DNA of 64,000 nt. It comes from Bacteroidota bacterium. GTDB lineage: Bacteria; Bacteroidota; Bacteroidia; Cytophagales; Cytophagaceae. Within the stretch, counting starts at the first letter, position 1. Every line of letters starts with the position of its first letter. This document shows, piece after piece, positions 34,982 through 44,010 of this stretch. The notes under the pieces were generated by a model, which had not been told where the DNA came from, did not search any database, and saw only the letters and a list, made by a program, of their open reading frames with translations. A program made the translations under genes and the position numbers. Where the stretch lies: the NCBI GenBank assembly GCA_023391415.1, contig JAEWAY010000012.1:124001-188000 (forward strand). The letters run 5' to 3'.

Positions 34982-37432
34982 TTGATTGTCTTGAACGCCG
35001 ATCTTTTCAATACCGGTTTGCCTGTGGCGGAAATCATACCCCAGGTAAAAAACACCCTATCCGATCGCGCCGCGCTGATCGTAAGCGCTCCCCCTGGGGC
35101 GGGCAAAAGTACTCTGTTGCCATTGGCGCTGCTGAACGCTCCCTGGCTCAAAGGGAAGAAAATTCTGATGCTTGAGCCCCGCAGACTGGCCGCCAGGACG
35201 ATCGCGGAGCGCATGGCTTCTTTGCTGGGTGAGCAGGTGGGGCGGCGGATCGGATTTCGTATTCGTTTTGAAACCTGTGTGAGCGAAGATACGATTATTG
35301 AAGTGCTTACTGAAGGTATACTGACCCGGATGCTGCATAGTGACAAAGAGCTCGCGAATGTAGGATTGGTGATTTTTGACGAATTTCACGAACGAAGTAT
35401 CCACGCGGACGTGGCCATGGCCCTATGCCGGGAGACGCAAAGGCTGTTTCGGCCGGATCTCAGGATTCTGGTCATGTCGGCTACCCTGGATACGCCTGTG
35501 CTTGGCAAGTTGCTCGACGCGCCGGTCATCCATAGCGAAGGACGGCTTTTTCCTGTCAGAATTCACTATACAGGCGAATCGGATGAGGGTTTGCTCCCGG
35601 AACTTACAGCCCGGATTGTAAAAAAAGCGGTGAAGGAAAATGAAGGTGATATTCTGGTTTTTCTTCCCGGACAGGGAGATATAAAGCGCTGTGAATCCCT
35701 GCTTCGACGAGATTTGAAAGGCTTTGCCATTCATACGCTATATGGTTTGTTGCCTCCTTCCAAACAATACGCGGCGCTGATGCCTGATAAAAGTGGCAAG
35801 CGAAAAATTGTACTGGCCACTTCGATCGCTGAAACCAGCCTGACGATTGAAGGTGTAAAGGTGGTTGTGGACAGCGGTTATGGAAAAATTTCCCGTTTTG
35901 ATCCTAATTCGGGTCTTTCTCGGTTGGAAACGATAAAAATCTCGAAGGACTCGGCTGATCAGCGCGCCGGAAGGGCAGGAAGGCTCGGGCCAGGCGTATG
36001 TTATAGAATGTGGAGTGAGAAAACTCAGCGGACGCGTCAGGAGTTTCGTACACCGGAAATTCTTGAGGCGGATCTTTCTCCGCTGGTACTGGATATGGCT
36101 CAATGGGGAATAAAAAATCCGCGACGACTTGTATGGATCTCTCCCCCGCCCCATTCCTCCGTGGCGTTGGCCTACGAAACATTAAGGCAATTGGGAGCCA
36201 TTGACGATCAGGGCGACATTACCGAGCATGGCGTAAAAATCCATGATCTGCCTTGCCATCCGCGTCTCGGACATATGTTGATCATGGCGGAGGAAGACGA
36301 TAAACTTGGACTCGCTACCGATTTGGCAGCTATTCTCGACGAGCGCGATCCATTGCCTCCGGAATCCGGTATTGATATTAATCTCCGTATCGGGGCGTTG
36401 AAAAGATACAGAAAGGAGGCGGGTAAAGGTAAACGGTTGGGAAAAATTGAAAAGATCGCCCGCTCCTATCGTAAATTGTACGCTATGGAGGCTGATAACG
36501 GAGAATGGGATTCATACGAAACCGGTGTTTTGCTGGCCCACGCTTTTCCGGAAAGAATCGCGTTCGCGCGTCCCGGAAACAACGCCCAGTTTCAGCTCGC
36601 CAATGGAAAATACGCTTTTACCGGTCATAAAGATACGTTGGCGAACGAAGCCTGGCTCGCGGTAGCGGCAATGGACGCTCGAGAAGGTCTGGGCAAAGTC
36701 TTTCTGGCTTCTCCTCTCAATCCAAGAGACCTGGCGCCTCTCCTGAAAGCGCGGACCATAGTAAAATGGGATACGGACACAGGTGAGCTTAAAGCCACAA
36801 AGGACTTGCGTATAGGATCTATCATTTTGAAATCAAGTCCTCTCCCTCCGCCCGACGATACGCGCCGGGTGGAGGCGATATCGCGGGCTATCGCTGACGA
36901 AGGAGAAGATTTGCTCGGTTTTAACGAGGAGGTTATCCGATGGCAAAACAGAGTTCTTAGTCTTAGGGAGTGGCGCCCCCAGGAAGGATGGCCGGATGTG
37001 AGTACACCCACTTTGCTATTGATCAACCGGGAGTGGCTGTCCCCCTTTCTGGCGGAGATAAAGAAACCGCGTGAACTTTATTCAATTGATCTGCTGAAAA
37101 TACTTTCTGATTTTTTTCTGTCCGATGAACAACGGAAACGCCTTGATATTCTGGCTCCGTCTAGTTATTTATTTTCAGAGAGCCTCGTTTTGCCAATTGT
37201 GTATTCGGAAGCGGGTGGAAATCCAGGTATGGAAGTGAAGCTTCAGGATTTGTTTGGCGTCGCGGAGTCTCCAACGATCAACGAAGGACAAGTGAGAATC
37301 GACTTGCTCGTAAAAGGTCCGGATTATAAACCCATAACGCTTGTAAAGGATCTGGCGGCGTTTTGGACGGAAGACTATGTCGGCCTGCGGGGGAAATTGA
37401 TCGGAGATTATCCTTCCATACCCTGGCCCTGA
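34982..37432 (+). CDS. hrpB: ATP-dependent helicase HrpB
   Basis: 816 aa DEAH-box protein. Motif I APPGAGKSTLLPL, the DExH box VIFDEFHERSIHADV, motif III MSATLDT, then LPGQGDIKRC, ATSIAETSLTIEGV and DQRAGRAGRLGPGVCYRMW for motifs IV-VI. The C-terminal region with YETGVLLAHAFPERIAFARP and EVIRWQNRVLSLREW identifies HrpB rather than HrpA. Its cellular role in bacteria is poorly defined. The best start is a TTG at 34982, as no ATG occurs before the Walker motif; the N-terminus LNADLFNTGLPVAEIIPQVK matches the family start well. Monocistronic. Confidence 0.9.
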   Translation: MIVLNADLFNTGLPVAEIIPQVKNTLSDRAALIVSAPPGAGKSTLLPLALLNAPWLKGKKILMLEPRRLAARTIAERMASLLGEQVGRRIGFRIRFETCVSEDTIIEVLTEGILTRMLHSDKELANVGLVIFDEFHERSIHADVAMALCRETQRLFRPDLRILVMSATLDTPVLGKLLDAPVIHSEGRLFPVRIHYTGESDEGLLPELTARIVKKAVKENEGDILVFLPGQGDIKRCESLLRRDLKGFAIHTLYGLLPPSKQYAALMPDKSGKRKIVLATSIAETSLTIEGVKVVVDSGYGKISRFDPNSGLSRLETIKISKDSADQRAGRAGRLGPGVCYRMWSEKTQRTRQEFRTPEILEADLSPLVLDMAQWGIKNPRRLVWISPPPHSSVALAYETLRQLGAIDDQGDITEHGVKIHDLPCHPRLGHMLIMAEEDDKLGLATDLAAILDERDPLPPESGIDINLRIGALKRYRKEAGKGKRLGKIEKIARSYRKLYAMEADNGEWDSYETGVLLAHAFPERIAFARPGNNAQFQLANGKYAFTGHKDTLANEAWLAVAAMDAREGLGKVFLASPLNPRDLAPLLKARTIVKWDTDTGELKATKDLRIGSIILKSSPLPPPDDTRRVEAISRAIADEGEDLLGFNEEVIRWQNRVLSLREWRPQEGWPDVSTPTLLLINREWLSPFLAEIKKPRELYSIDLLKILSDFFLSDEQRKRLDILAPSSYLFSESLVLPIVYSEAGGNPGMEVKLQDLFGVAESPTINEGQVRIDLLVKGPDYKPITLVKDLAAFWTEDYVGLRGKLIGDYPSIPWP

Positions 37433-37444
37433 GTTATTCCGTTT

Positions 37445-37492
37445 CATAAAAAAGCCTTGAAGCATAGTTTTTATCTTCAAGGCTTTTTTATG
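37445..37492. terminator. Strong bidirectional terminator between hrpB and the GH30 gene
   Basis: CATAAAAAAGCCTTGAAG (37445-37462) and CTTCAAGGCTTTTTTATG (37475-37492) form an 18-base perfect stem with A- and T-tracts suited to both convergent genes. Confidence 0.92.
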
Positions 37493-37522
37493 AAAATTCG
37501 TATTCGAAAGACGCGTGTGTCT

Positions 37523-39577
37523 TTATTTTTTTATAAAGCGTGAAATCTCCCCGTTTATTCTGATCAGGTATACGCCTTTGTTTAGCTCCGAGACCGACAC
37601 TTCATTTCCATGTCCGGACTTTAGCTTTATACCCTGCATGGACGATATCTCCCAATGTATAGCCTGGTCGCCGGATGAAGTCTTGATCGTCATGTGATCA
37701 CTGGCTGGTACGGGAAAAAGCTCATAAAAGCGTTGAACAGGCGCTGACTTCAACGCGTTGGAGGTGGAAGTAACCGGCGAATCGTCGATGATAACCGACA
37801 ACGTGGTGATGGATTTCGCGGGAAGATTTAGTTCCCCGATATCGATATCCGTCAGTTCATAGTAATAATTGTCTTCAACAGACTGAAACGCTTCTTCATG
37901 GATAATATTCCAATCTCGCGGAACCTCTATGGTAACCGCTTGTTCGGCTGCCGTATTGTTTGTCAGAACGAACGAATATTTTGTACCGTCCGCGTTTTTA
38001 AATCCGGTAATTTTGACTTGACTATTGCTTCCGGAAACTTCAATTCTCGAATATCCTTTGTCAATGTGTTTCGCGAAATGCTTTATCGTATAGTAATATG
38101 GAAGGACCGTATATTCCCCGTTGTTGTCTACCGTAATCATGGCTACTTCGGAATTTTCGTCCCACATCATATCCCAATAAACATAGGCGGCCGCGTTGGC
38201 TTCCATGAGATTTAGCTGAATCATATGGGCGGTTTGCAACCAGTCGAAGTTGCCGCTTGAAAATTCCGTCATGAAGGCGGGTTTGTCACTGTACTGGTTT
38301 TTAATAAGATTTAGGTAGCCCGTATTGATAGAGGCTGGCGATCCGTAATTGTATAAGTGGTACGCGTAGCCTGCCAGGTAGTTTTTGTTTTTTACTGATT
38401 CGGCCATTGAACCGAACGTGTTTTGGGTGTTGTTCCACAGCGCGTCGCCTATGTTCTCCGTTTCCGGTCCGATAAGCATGGGGACGCGCGACCGGTTTTT
38501 GATCTTTTCATAAACAGCGTCCAGGCCCTTGGCGTAGGAAGGATAATCGCCGCTTTCTTCCGGTCTCCAGCCACAGGTCGTCCAGCCGGCGTTTTCATAT
38601 CCCGGTTCATTTTGAATGCTTAGGTATTCCGGATTAAACCCGATATGATCAAGGACATCGACCATGTATTGGGCGAAATCGTCATATTTGAAGCTTCCAT
38701 CCGTGTTCTTGCCCAGCGCGCCTTCCTCTAGTTTGTTATTGCTTTTAAGGGAGGCGGGCGGCCCCCAGTTGCTCAACAGGACTTCGACTGATGGATTATA
38801 GGACTTTGCCAGGTCGCGCAATTCTCTGGTCGCCTCAAAATGGGGTTTAAACCAGTCTACATGAAACACGTTCGCCTCTTTGTTTTGAGGATATCCTTGA
38901 GGGTAGTACCAGTTTTTCAGCCGGATGATATCGGCGCCAAGATCTTTAAAAAGCAATTGGGCGATCGCGTCCTTATGACTGCTTCTGGTAATTCGGTCGC
39001 AGTGCCAGGTAAGGGCTCCCCCAAAACCGACCATAGTCTGATGGACAACGGAGGCGTCGACTGAAGCCAAAAGGGGTTCTCCAGTCACATCGCCCGTGAG
39101 TATAAAATCGTCCAGTAAAAATATTCCTTCGCCGGGGAAGTGTATCTTAAACTGCAAATTGTTGGTGGTAGCGGTAAATGTCCAGGCATATTGCTTCCAC
39201 TCCGGGGTCAGCGATTGGTCTATGGCCAGATAAGCGTCGTCGAGCTGCTGTACCAGACGAATGGAAGCGTTTGTTCCTATCGCCTTTCCATAGAATGTAA
39301 GCGTATACTCTCTGTTGGGGACAGAAGGCCAGGCTTCGTTATGAATCGCTTGTATGTCCCAGGCTTGAGATCCCGGTCGGGTTATTTCAATTTTCAGGGA
39401 TTTGCCGCCAGATGAAGCGTCGGCTGTCTCAATGGAAAATAGACCCTGAGCATTTCCTGATACTCCGGTCCACCAGCCGTTCATGTCGTTTTCGAAGCTC
39501 CCGTTAGTCAATAGGTTTCGAGCGTGACTCAATCCACAGAGCGTCATCAGAAGGATTACTAAAACTTTTTTCATCAT
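37523..39577 (-). CDS. Secreted GH30 glycoside hydrolase with N-terminal CBM and type A T9SS sorting domain
   Basis: 684 aa secreted glycanase. Signal MMKKVLVILLMTLCGLSHA, then a beta-sandwich carbohydrate-binding module of the CBM4/9 type (NLLTNGSFENDMNGWW to LLDDFILTGD, residues 20-163). The GH30 barrel follows (VVHQTMVGFGGALTWHCDRI): acid/base Glu324 in YLSIQNEPGYE and nucleophile Glu438 in PAFMTEFSSGNFDW. The side beta-domain spans about 500-600. The tail RFYELFPVPASDHMTIKTSS to KGVYLIRINGEISRFIKK is a type A (por secretion) C-terminal domain, so it is delivered by the type IX system. Sequence around the active site is closest in my reading to xylan or glucuronoxylan-acting GH30, but other beta-glycans are possible. 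Monocistronic. Confidence 0.9.
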   Translation of the reverse strand: MMKKVLVILLMTLCGLSHARNLLTNGSFENDMNGWWTGVSGNAQGLFSIETADASSGGKSLKIEITRPGSQAWDIQAIHNEAWPSVPNREYTLTFYGKAIGTNASIRLVQQLDDAYLAIDQSLTPEWKQYAWTFTATTNNLQFKIHFPGEGIFLLDDFILTGDVTGEPLLASVDASVVHQTMVGFGGALTWHCDRITRSSHKDAIAQLLFKDLGADIIRLKNWYYPQGYPQNKEANVFHVDWFKPHFEATRELRDLAKSYNPSVEVLLSNWGPPASLKSNNKLEEGALGKNTDGSFKYDDFAQYMVDVLDHIGFNPEYLSIQNEPGYENAGWTTCGWRPEESGDYPSYAKGLDAVYEKIKNRSRVPMLIGPETENIGDALWNNTQNTFGSMAESVKNKNYLAGYAYHLYNYGSPASINTGYLNLIKNQYSDKPAFMTEFSSGNFDWLQTAHMIQLNLMEANAAAYVYWDMMWDENSEVAMITVDNNGEYTVLPYYYTIKHFAKHIDKGYSRIEVSGSNSQVKITGFKNADGTKYSFVLTNNTAAEQAVTIEVPRDWNIIHEEAFQSVEDNYYYELTDIDIGELNLPAKSITTLSVIIDDSPVTSTSNALKSAPVQRFYELFPVPASDHMTIKTSSGDQAIHWEISSMQGIKLKSGHGNEVSVSELNKGVYLIRINGEISRFIKK

Positions 39578-39680
39578 CAGATACTTGAAAAACAGCCGTA
39601 AGTTATGGACTATATATCTAAATTCCGAGATTGTAATTCCCTTTTTCTGATGAGGTACTATAAACGTATATTGTGGACAG

Positions 39681-41327
39681 TTATCGGATGAGCGTCAGAT
39701 GAATGATTTTGGTGTTATTGATGACAATCGCGTAATAGCCCGCGTCGGCCGGGGAGCCATCCTGTCGGGAGCCATCCCAGCTTCCTGGCGCGGTAAACTC
39801 CTTGACAACGCGGCGTCGCGTATCGTATATTTTGACAACTCCCGTTTCTTCAATGCGGTAGGTATCCATGTAGCCGTCTCCATTGGGGGTAAAAACCGGA
39901 TCACAGTCTCTGGGAGAAGCGAGGGTAAAAGATCCGGACGCCGAGCATCCTTGACTATCCTCCACTCTAAAAAGATAGGTATCGGGAAAAACCGCGTCAA
40001 AAGCCAGCCTGTCGGCGCTAGTGCGTGTTTTGCCGGCGTCGCCCTGAATGCTGTACAAAAAAGGAGCTTTGCCACCTTGGATGTCTGATCGCCGCAGATC
40101 GATAAAGGCTCCGCTTTCACATGATTGTTCCAGAACATCGACTTGCAGGTTGTTTACGCTAAGACACGCGAGTACGTCGAGCCAGACGACGTGGCTTTCG
40201 ATTACAAGATCGGGAAGCGCGGAGTTGGACATGCTTACTTTGTACAAGCCAATGTTTTTTGAACTGGCGGAGGCGATGGAATAGGCGTCTTCCAAGTCAC
40301 TTTTCAATTCCCTGTCGCCATGATACCAGGTATAGGTCGTGTTTTCGAGTCCCCGGTCAAAAGGAGGCTCCAAGGTAAGTTGGTCTTGCTCTCTCGCCCT
40401 GATTTTCGGATACGATTGCCAGGGTAGCTGCGGGGCGTAATCTATTTTGGAAAAATAAGGGCGATCCGAATATGGCAGAAGATCTTCAAGGGTAAGATAG
40501 TTGTTGATGACGCTGCCGCCTATCAGATTGACATTTTCAGGCAGCGCCGGAAACGAAGTCAACTGATTGTCGAAAACATAAAATAAGCGAAGCGAGCTCA
40601 GTTGACTCAGATCAGGCAGGTATTTCAGCTTGTTGCTCCACGCGTAAAAAGCCTCGAGCCTGGTGAGCTCTTCGATACCGACGATCGTATCCGCTCCTGT
40701 CTGATGAACATGAAGCTCCCGCAATTGTTTAAATGGTGAAAAGTCCGGAAGACGCTCAAAAGGGTTGTCGCCCGCCACAATATAGCGCAACTCCTTGCAA
40801 TTGTCGATCGAGGGAAAATGAGTAATCTGGTTATTGTTGCAATAGAACTCTTCAAGCTTTGTAAAGTGATTTAGGTATGGCAGGGCGCCGAGTTGATTGT
40901 ACTGAACCTGAAAACCTGTCATGTCTTTTAGTTCCGACAAATCTGGAAGTTCCTTCAGCTTGTTTGAGATAAGATACAAGGTGGTAAGCTTCGTGAGCTT
41001 GCTCAGCGCCGGAATGGTCTCGAGTTGATTGTTGCTAAGATTCAGGCTTTTGATGTTGATGAAGTATTCCAAACCGCTGGCGTCGCTGATATTCGCGTTG
41101 TTGAGAAGCAGAGCTCCGTTATAACTTTCCGCCGCGCGCGTATTCAATTTTCCATCATTCATAAGCCATGGGTAGAAGGCTTGCAACCGGTTCCGGAAGT
41201 TGGTATCCGGTAGCTCGAATGATTGCGCGGACGCGGAACCAATAGCCATTACGAATAAGACTACGAGCCATTTTCTTTCTAAATATTTTACGATCCACCG
41301 ACCCATATGATTATACAATCTGATCAT
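39681..41327 (-). CDS. Leucine-rich repeat protein with type B T9SS C-terminal domain
   Basis: 548 aa from the ATG at 41327, which overlaps the stop of the anti-sigma gene by four bases (ATGA); an ATG at 41306 is the alternative. Signal peptide WLVVLFVMAIGSASAQ. Residues about 70-270 are leucine-rich repeats of roughly 21-23 residues (IKSLNLSNNQLETIPALSKL, LTTLYLISNKLKELPDLSEL). Then an Ig-like region (TYTWYHGDRELKS), a SprB-like repeat with paired cysteines (VLEQSCESGAFIDL to FRVEDSQGCSASG) and a short gliding-motility-associated C-terminal domain (DPVFTPNGDGYMDTYRIEE, VVKIYDTRRRVVKEF, GSWDGS) ending in HLTLIR. Third gene of the sigma/anti-sigma operon; it is probably a surface protein whose export or ligand state matters to that circuit. 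Confidence 0.88.
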   Translation of the reverse strand: MIRLYNHMGRWIVKYLERKWLVVLFVMAIGSASAQSFELPDTNFRNRLQAFYPWLMNDGKLNTRAAESYNGALLLNNANISDASGLEYFINIKSLNLSNNQLETIPALSKLTKLTTLYLISNKLKELPDLSELKDMTGFQVQYNQLGALPYLNHFTKLEEFYCNNNQITHFPSIDNCKELRYIVAGDNPFERLPDFSPFKQLRELHVHQTGADTIVGIEELTRLEAFYAWSNKLKYLPDLSQLSSLRLFYVFDNQLTSFPALPENVNLIGGSVINNYLTLEDLLPYSDRPYFSKIDYAPQLPWQSYPKIRAREQDQLTLEPPFDRGLENTTYTWYHGDRELKSDLEDAYSIASASSKNIGLYKVSMSNSALPDLVIESHVVWLDVLACLSVNNLQVDVLEQSCESGAFIDLRRSDIQGGKAPFLYSIQGDAGKTRTSADRLAFDAVFPDTYLFRVEDSQGCSASGSFTLASPRDCDPVFTPNGDGYMDTYRIEETGVVKIYDTRRRVVKEFTAPGSWDGSRQDGSPADAGYYAIVINNTKIIHLTLIR

Positions 41328-42466
41328 CGAATAACTGTTACCTGAATTTTTTGGATCCGCCCATCCGAATACTCCAACAGGCAAATATACATTCCATAGT
41401 CAACAATTTTTCCGGTTTTATCAATTCCTGTCCATTCATTTCGGCTTTGAGCTCCAAATGGATGTTCATAAATCACATGGCCACTCCGGCCAATGATTTT
41501 AAAGACGCCGGTTTCTCCGGATCCGCGTGGAATAGTCCAGGTCTCGCCGAAATCAGGACTGAAGCTATAGGCTTGCTCACTCTGGCAGGACTTTGCCGGT
41601 ACAGTGACTTTTTGAATACCTTCGCACTGATTCGCGTCATATATCCGCGCTATATATGAACCCGGACGCAGAGCCTCGGCTTCAAACGAATAGGATATGT
41701 CCATGTCGTCAATATACACGACATAGGGCATTAGACCACCTTTTATTTCGGTTATTTCGATACGTCCCGTATTCTCCCCGGAGCAGGATGGTGAAATAGT
41801 AAAACGAGCTTTTATCGAATCGCATGCCGGGCCAGTCCGCGGGTCTGATTTCCTGTTGGATTTGGTAACCGGCTGGACGATTGTATCCCGCAGGGGTAAA
41901 TGGTCGTCGACTATCGCCTCTTTCATGGAGGCTTCTCCGGCATCCTCCGCGGAAGGCGTGGAATCGGTATGTACATGTCCAGAGACCGGGTGTGAGACTA
42001 TTGGCTCTACCGGATTCTTCGCCTGTTTCACGGGAAACATCCGACTCGCCTTGGTAGAAGTGTCCACCGGAATGGTTTCCGGCGCCGCTTGTACTTTATT
42101 CGGCGTATGGGAGGAATCGGAATATTCACCCATAGCGGGCTCTTTTGTCTTTTCGTCCGGTTTTCCAATCCAGATTCCGGCTATTCCCGCCCCGATCAAA
42201 AGCGCCGCCATGCTTATATTCCGGATATCTTTTTTTCGCCGAGTCCTTTGTTGCTCTATCCTGTTCAGATCGGTACGCATTTTTTCGCGAAGTCTTGAAA
42301 AAGACGCTCCGACAATGATCCGGTTGCTCAGACTTATTTCTTCATACGCGTCTCGGTATACCGGATCCGTATCAATCAGGTTTTTTATTCTTTCATTATC
42401 CGGTTGATGGAGGCTACCCTGAATATATTCTTCTACTTGGCGATATATGTCTTCCTGAAATATCAA
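41324..42466 (-). CDS. Anti-sigma-factor-like membrane protein with periplasmic SprB repeat and type B CTD-like domain
   Basis: 380 aa. Residues 1-80 are a charged helical cytosolic segment (QEDIYRQVEEYIQGSLHQPD), as in anti-sigma factors of Bacteroidota; one transmembrane helix lies at 84-101 (ISMAALLIGAGIAGIWIG). A Pro/Thr/Ser-rich linker (102-215) would cross the periplasm. Residues about 222-293 form one SprB-like repeat (FTISPSCSGENTGRIEITEI, GSYIARIYDANQCEG) and 298-380 a gliding-motility C-terminal-like domain (YSFSPDFGETWTIPRG, FKIIGRSGHVIYEHPF, NEWTGIDKTGK, ending VTVIR). There is no signal peptide, so this is a bitopic inner-membrane protein carrying a T9SS cargo-type domain outside. 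It starts with TTG overlapping the sigma gene stop by four bases. Role as sigma inhibitor is inferred from topology and gene order. Confidence 0.8.
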   Translation of the reverse strand: MIFQEDIYRQVEEYIQGSLHQPDNERIKNLIDTDPVYRDAYEEISLSNRIIVGASFSRLREKMRTDLNRIEQQRTRRKKDIRNISMAALLIGAGIAGIWIGKPDEKTKEPAMGEYSDSSHTPNKVQAAPETIPVDTSTKASRMFPVKQAKNPVEPIVSHPVSGHVHTDSTPSAEDAGEASMKEAIVDDHLPLRDTIVQPVTKSNRKSDPRTGPACDSIKARFTISPSCSGENTGRIEITEIKGGLMPYVVYIDDMDISYSFEAEALRPGSYIARIYDANQCEGIQKVTVPAKSCQSEQAYSFSPDFGETWTIPRGSGETGVFKIIGRSGHVIYEHPFGAQSRNEWTGIDKTGKIVDYGMYICLLEYSDGRIQKIQVTVIR

Positions 42467-43038
42467 TTTTTAAGCAAGTTAAATAATATCGAATTTTCTT
42501 TTACAAGTTTTCCCAGATACTGCTTACAGCGATAATGATTACTCTTGGCCACGTTTTCATTCGCGTAGCCCATTCTTTCACTGATCTCTTTCATAGGCAA
42601 CTTGTCAAAGACCGCCAGTTGAAGGAGTTTCTGACAGTTTTCTCCAAGTTGCTCAAACACTTTTTTAAAAGCGTCGGATTTTTCCCTGTCCAATAGCTCT
42701 TTTAGCTGATCGTCCCAGTCCGATTGGTAGTACCGGATCTCCGCCAGATGGTTTTGATAGCGCTTGGCTCTGCGCATTTTGTCTATCCAGAGATTGCGGG
42801 CTACCGTATATAGAAATCCTTCCAAATCGGCTTGCTCGGAATACCGCCCCGTTTTTATTTTATGAAACAGAATCAGGACGGTGTCCTGAAAGATATCGTA
42901 CGCGTCGTCCTGGGAACCGCTATTGTTAAGGATGTATTTCCGAATCTTGGACAAAGGCTTTCCATACAGGAGAGCGAGCGCTTTGTCTTCATTGCCCAGA
43001 CGGATACTTTCTATTATTTTGGATTCAACTTCCTTCAC
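42463..43038 (-). CDS. ECF-type RNA polymerase sigma factor
   Basis: 191 aa sigma-70 family protein with regions 2 and 4 only. Region 2: DDAYDIFQDTVLILFHKIKT and FLYTVARNLWIDKMRRAKRY. Region 4: LLQLAVFDKLPMKEISERMG and YANENVAKSNHYRCKQYLGK, a helix-turn-helix. Initiation codon is GTG at 43038; there is no ATG nearby. First gene of a three-gene operon with the membrane anti-sigma-like protein and the LRR protein, all joined by four-base overlaps. An 84-base divergent promoter region separates it from a PorP/SprF gene, the most obvious potential target. The last residues (NSILFNLLKN) end with the region 4 tail typical of this Bacteroidota group. Confidence 0.9.
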   Translation of the reverse strand: MKEVESKIIESIRLGNEDKALALLYGKPLSKIRKYILNNSGSQDDAYDIFQDTVLILFHKIKTGRYSEQADLEGFLYTVARNLWIDKMRRAKRYQNHLAEIRYYQSDWDDQLKELLDREKSDAFKKVFEQLGENCQKLLQLAVFDKLPMKEISERMGYANENVAKSNHYRCKQYLGKLVKENSILFNLLKN

Positions 43039-43122
43039 AGTTAGTTCCTGTACGATTTGAAATTAAAAAAGTAAACAGTAGCTTCACTTTTTTATTACAT
43101 TGAATAAGAGTTTTTTCATAGA

Positions 43123-44010
43123 TTGCGAAAAAGTACCTTGTTAGCGTATTACTATGGCATTCCGCTTATGTTGTTGATAAGCCTGCGGGGGTATGGTCAG
43201 GGCAATCTTTTCCGGACGGAGCTTCCCGATCAGTTTATCAATAATCACTATCTGCTCAATCCGGCCAATAGTGATTCGACATACGGTTTCGCTATAAAGA
43301 TAGGAAACAAGGCGGAAACCGGACTTTTTCAAGGTGTCAATAAAATATACGCGGATGGCGACTGGAGGATAAAAGCGGGAGTTAAAGGTTCCATGCATCA
43401 CGTTGGAGTTTTCGTATTCAACAACCGCGAGGGTAATTTTATCAACCGGACCCGGCTATATGGGCGGTACGGGTGGCGACTCAGGCTTTCATCCCGATCA
43501 TCGATATCCACCGGAGTGTCATTGGGGTTTATCAATTATTCTTTTCGGTCTTCTCAAGCCGGAGTCGGAGGTTCGGATCTAAAACCGGACGGAAATCTTG
43601 GCGTTTGGTACCTGCGCCCCAACACAGGGATCGGGATATCTCTCCAACATCTGTCAGAGCCCGATCTTCAGCCTGTTTTTCAAAGATTTAAAATAAAGCG
43701 ATACGGCAATGTGCTTGGCTATCAAAAAATAGCGTTTTCACCGTTCATAAACCTCAACGCGAGCGCTTTCGCGAGCTTCGACGCCACTTTCGCGATTCAT
43801 GGCGCGGTAGCTGGTGTGGCGGAGGTATACGATAAAGTGGAGGCTGGTGTCGTATATGTATTTCCAGGTCACGCGCTTTTTATGGTTGGTCTGAAAAATA
43901 TCCGCCTTGGCGATTGTCTGCTTCATTTTAGCTTCTCCTATCTTGTCGAAACCGGTAAATTAACCATCAGGGACAACGCTATAGAAATCTTCGGAGAAAT
44001 TCGCCAGTAA
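43123..44010 (+). CDS. Divergent PorP/SprF family outer-membrane protein
   Basis: 295 aa. N-terminal signal GIPLMLLISLRGYGQG. The family landmark after the signal is altered to QFINNHYLLNPANSDS, where other copies in the window read QYYNAPLLINPAFAG or QYMFNTMLINPAYTG. Later beta-strand segments (GVSLGFINYSFRSSQAG, GNLGVWYLRPNTGIGISLQH, and the terminal LLHFSFSYLVETGKL) keep the PorP/SprF pattern. The start is a TTG at 43123; the first ATG (43168) would remove most of the signal. It faces the sigma-factor operon across 84 bases. I infer that it is the outer-membrane partner for the LRR cargo protein or for the system sensed by the anti-sigma protein. Confidence 0.78.
   Translation: MRKSTLLAYYYGIPLMLLISLRGYGQGNLFRTELPDQFINNHYLLNPANSDSTYGFAIKIGNKAETGLFQGVNKIYADGDWRIKAGVKGSMHHVGVFVFNNREGNFINRTRLYGRYGWRLRLSSRSSISTGVSLGFINYSFRSSQAGVGGSDLKPDGNLGVWYLRPNTGIGISLQHLSEPDLQPVFQRFKIKRYGNVLGYQKIAFSPFINLNASAFASFDATFAIHGAVAGVAEVYDKVEAGVVYVFPGHALFMVGLKNIRLGDCLLHFSFSYLVETGKLTIRDNAIEIFGEIRQ

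Noticed and set aside
37480..39577. Several 60-105 codon open frames opposite the GH30 gene
   Set aside because: All are antisense to a strongly supported gene and their products lack signal peptides or motifs.
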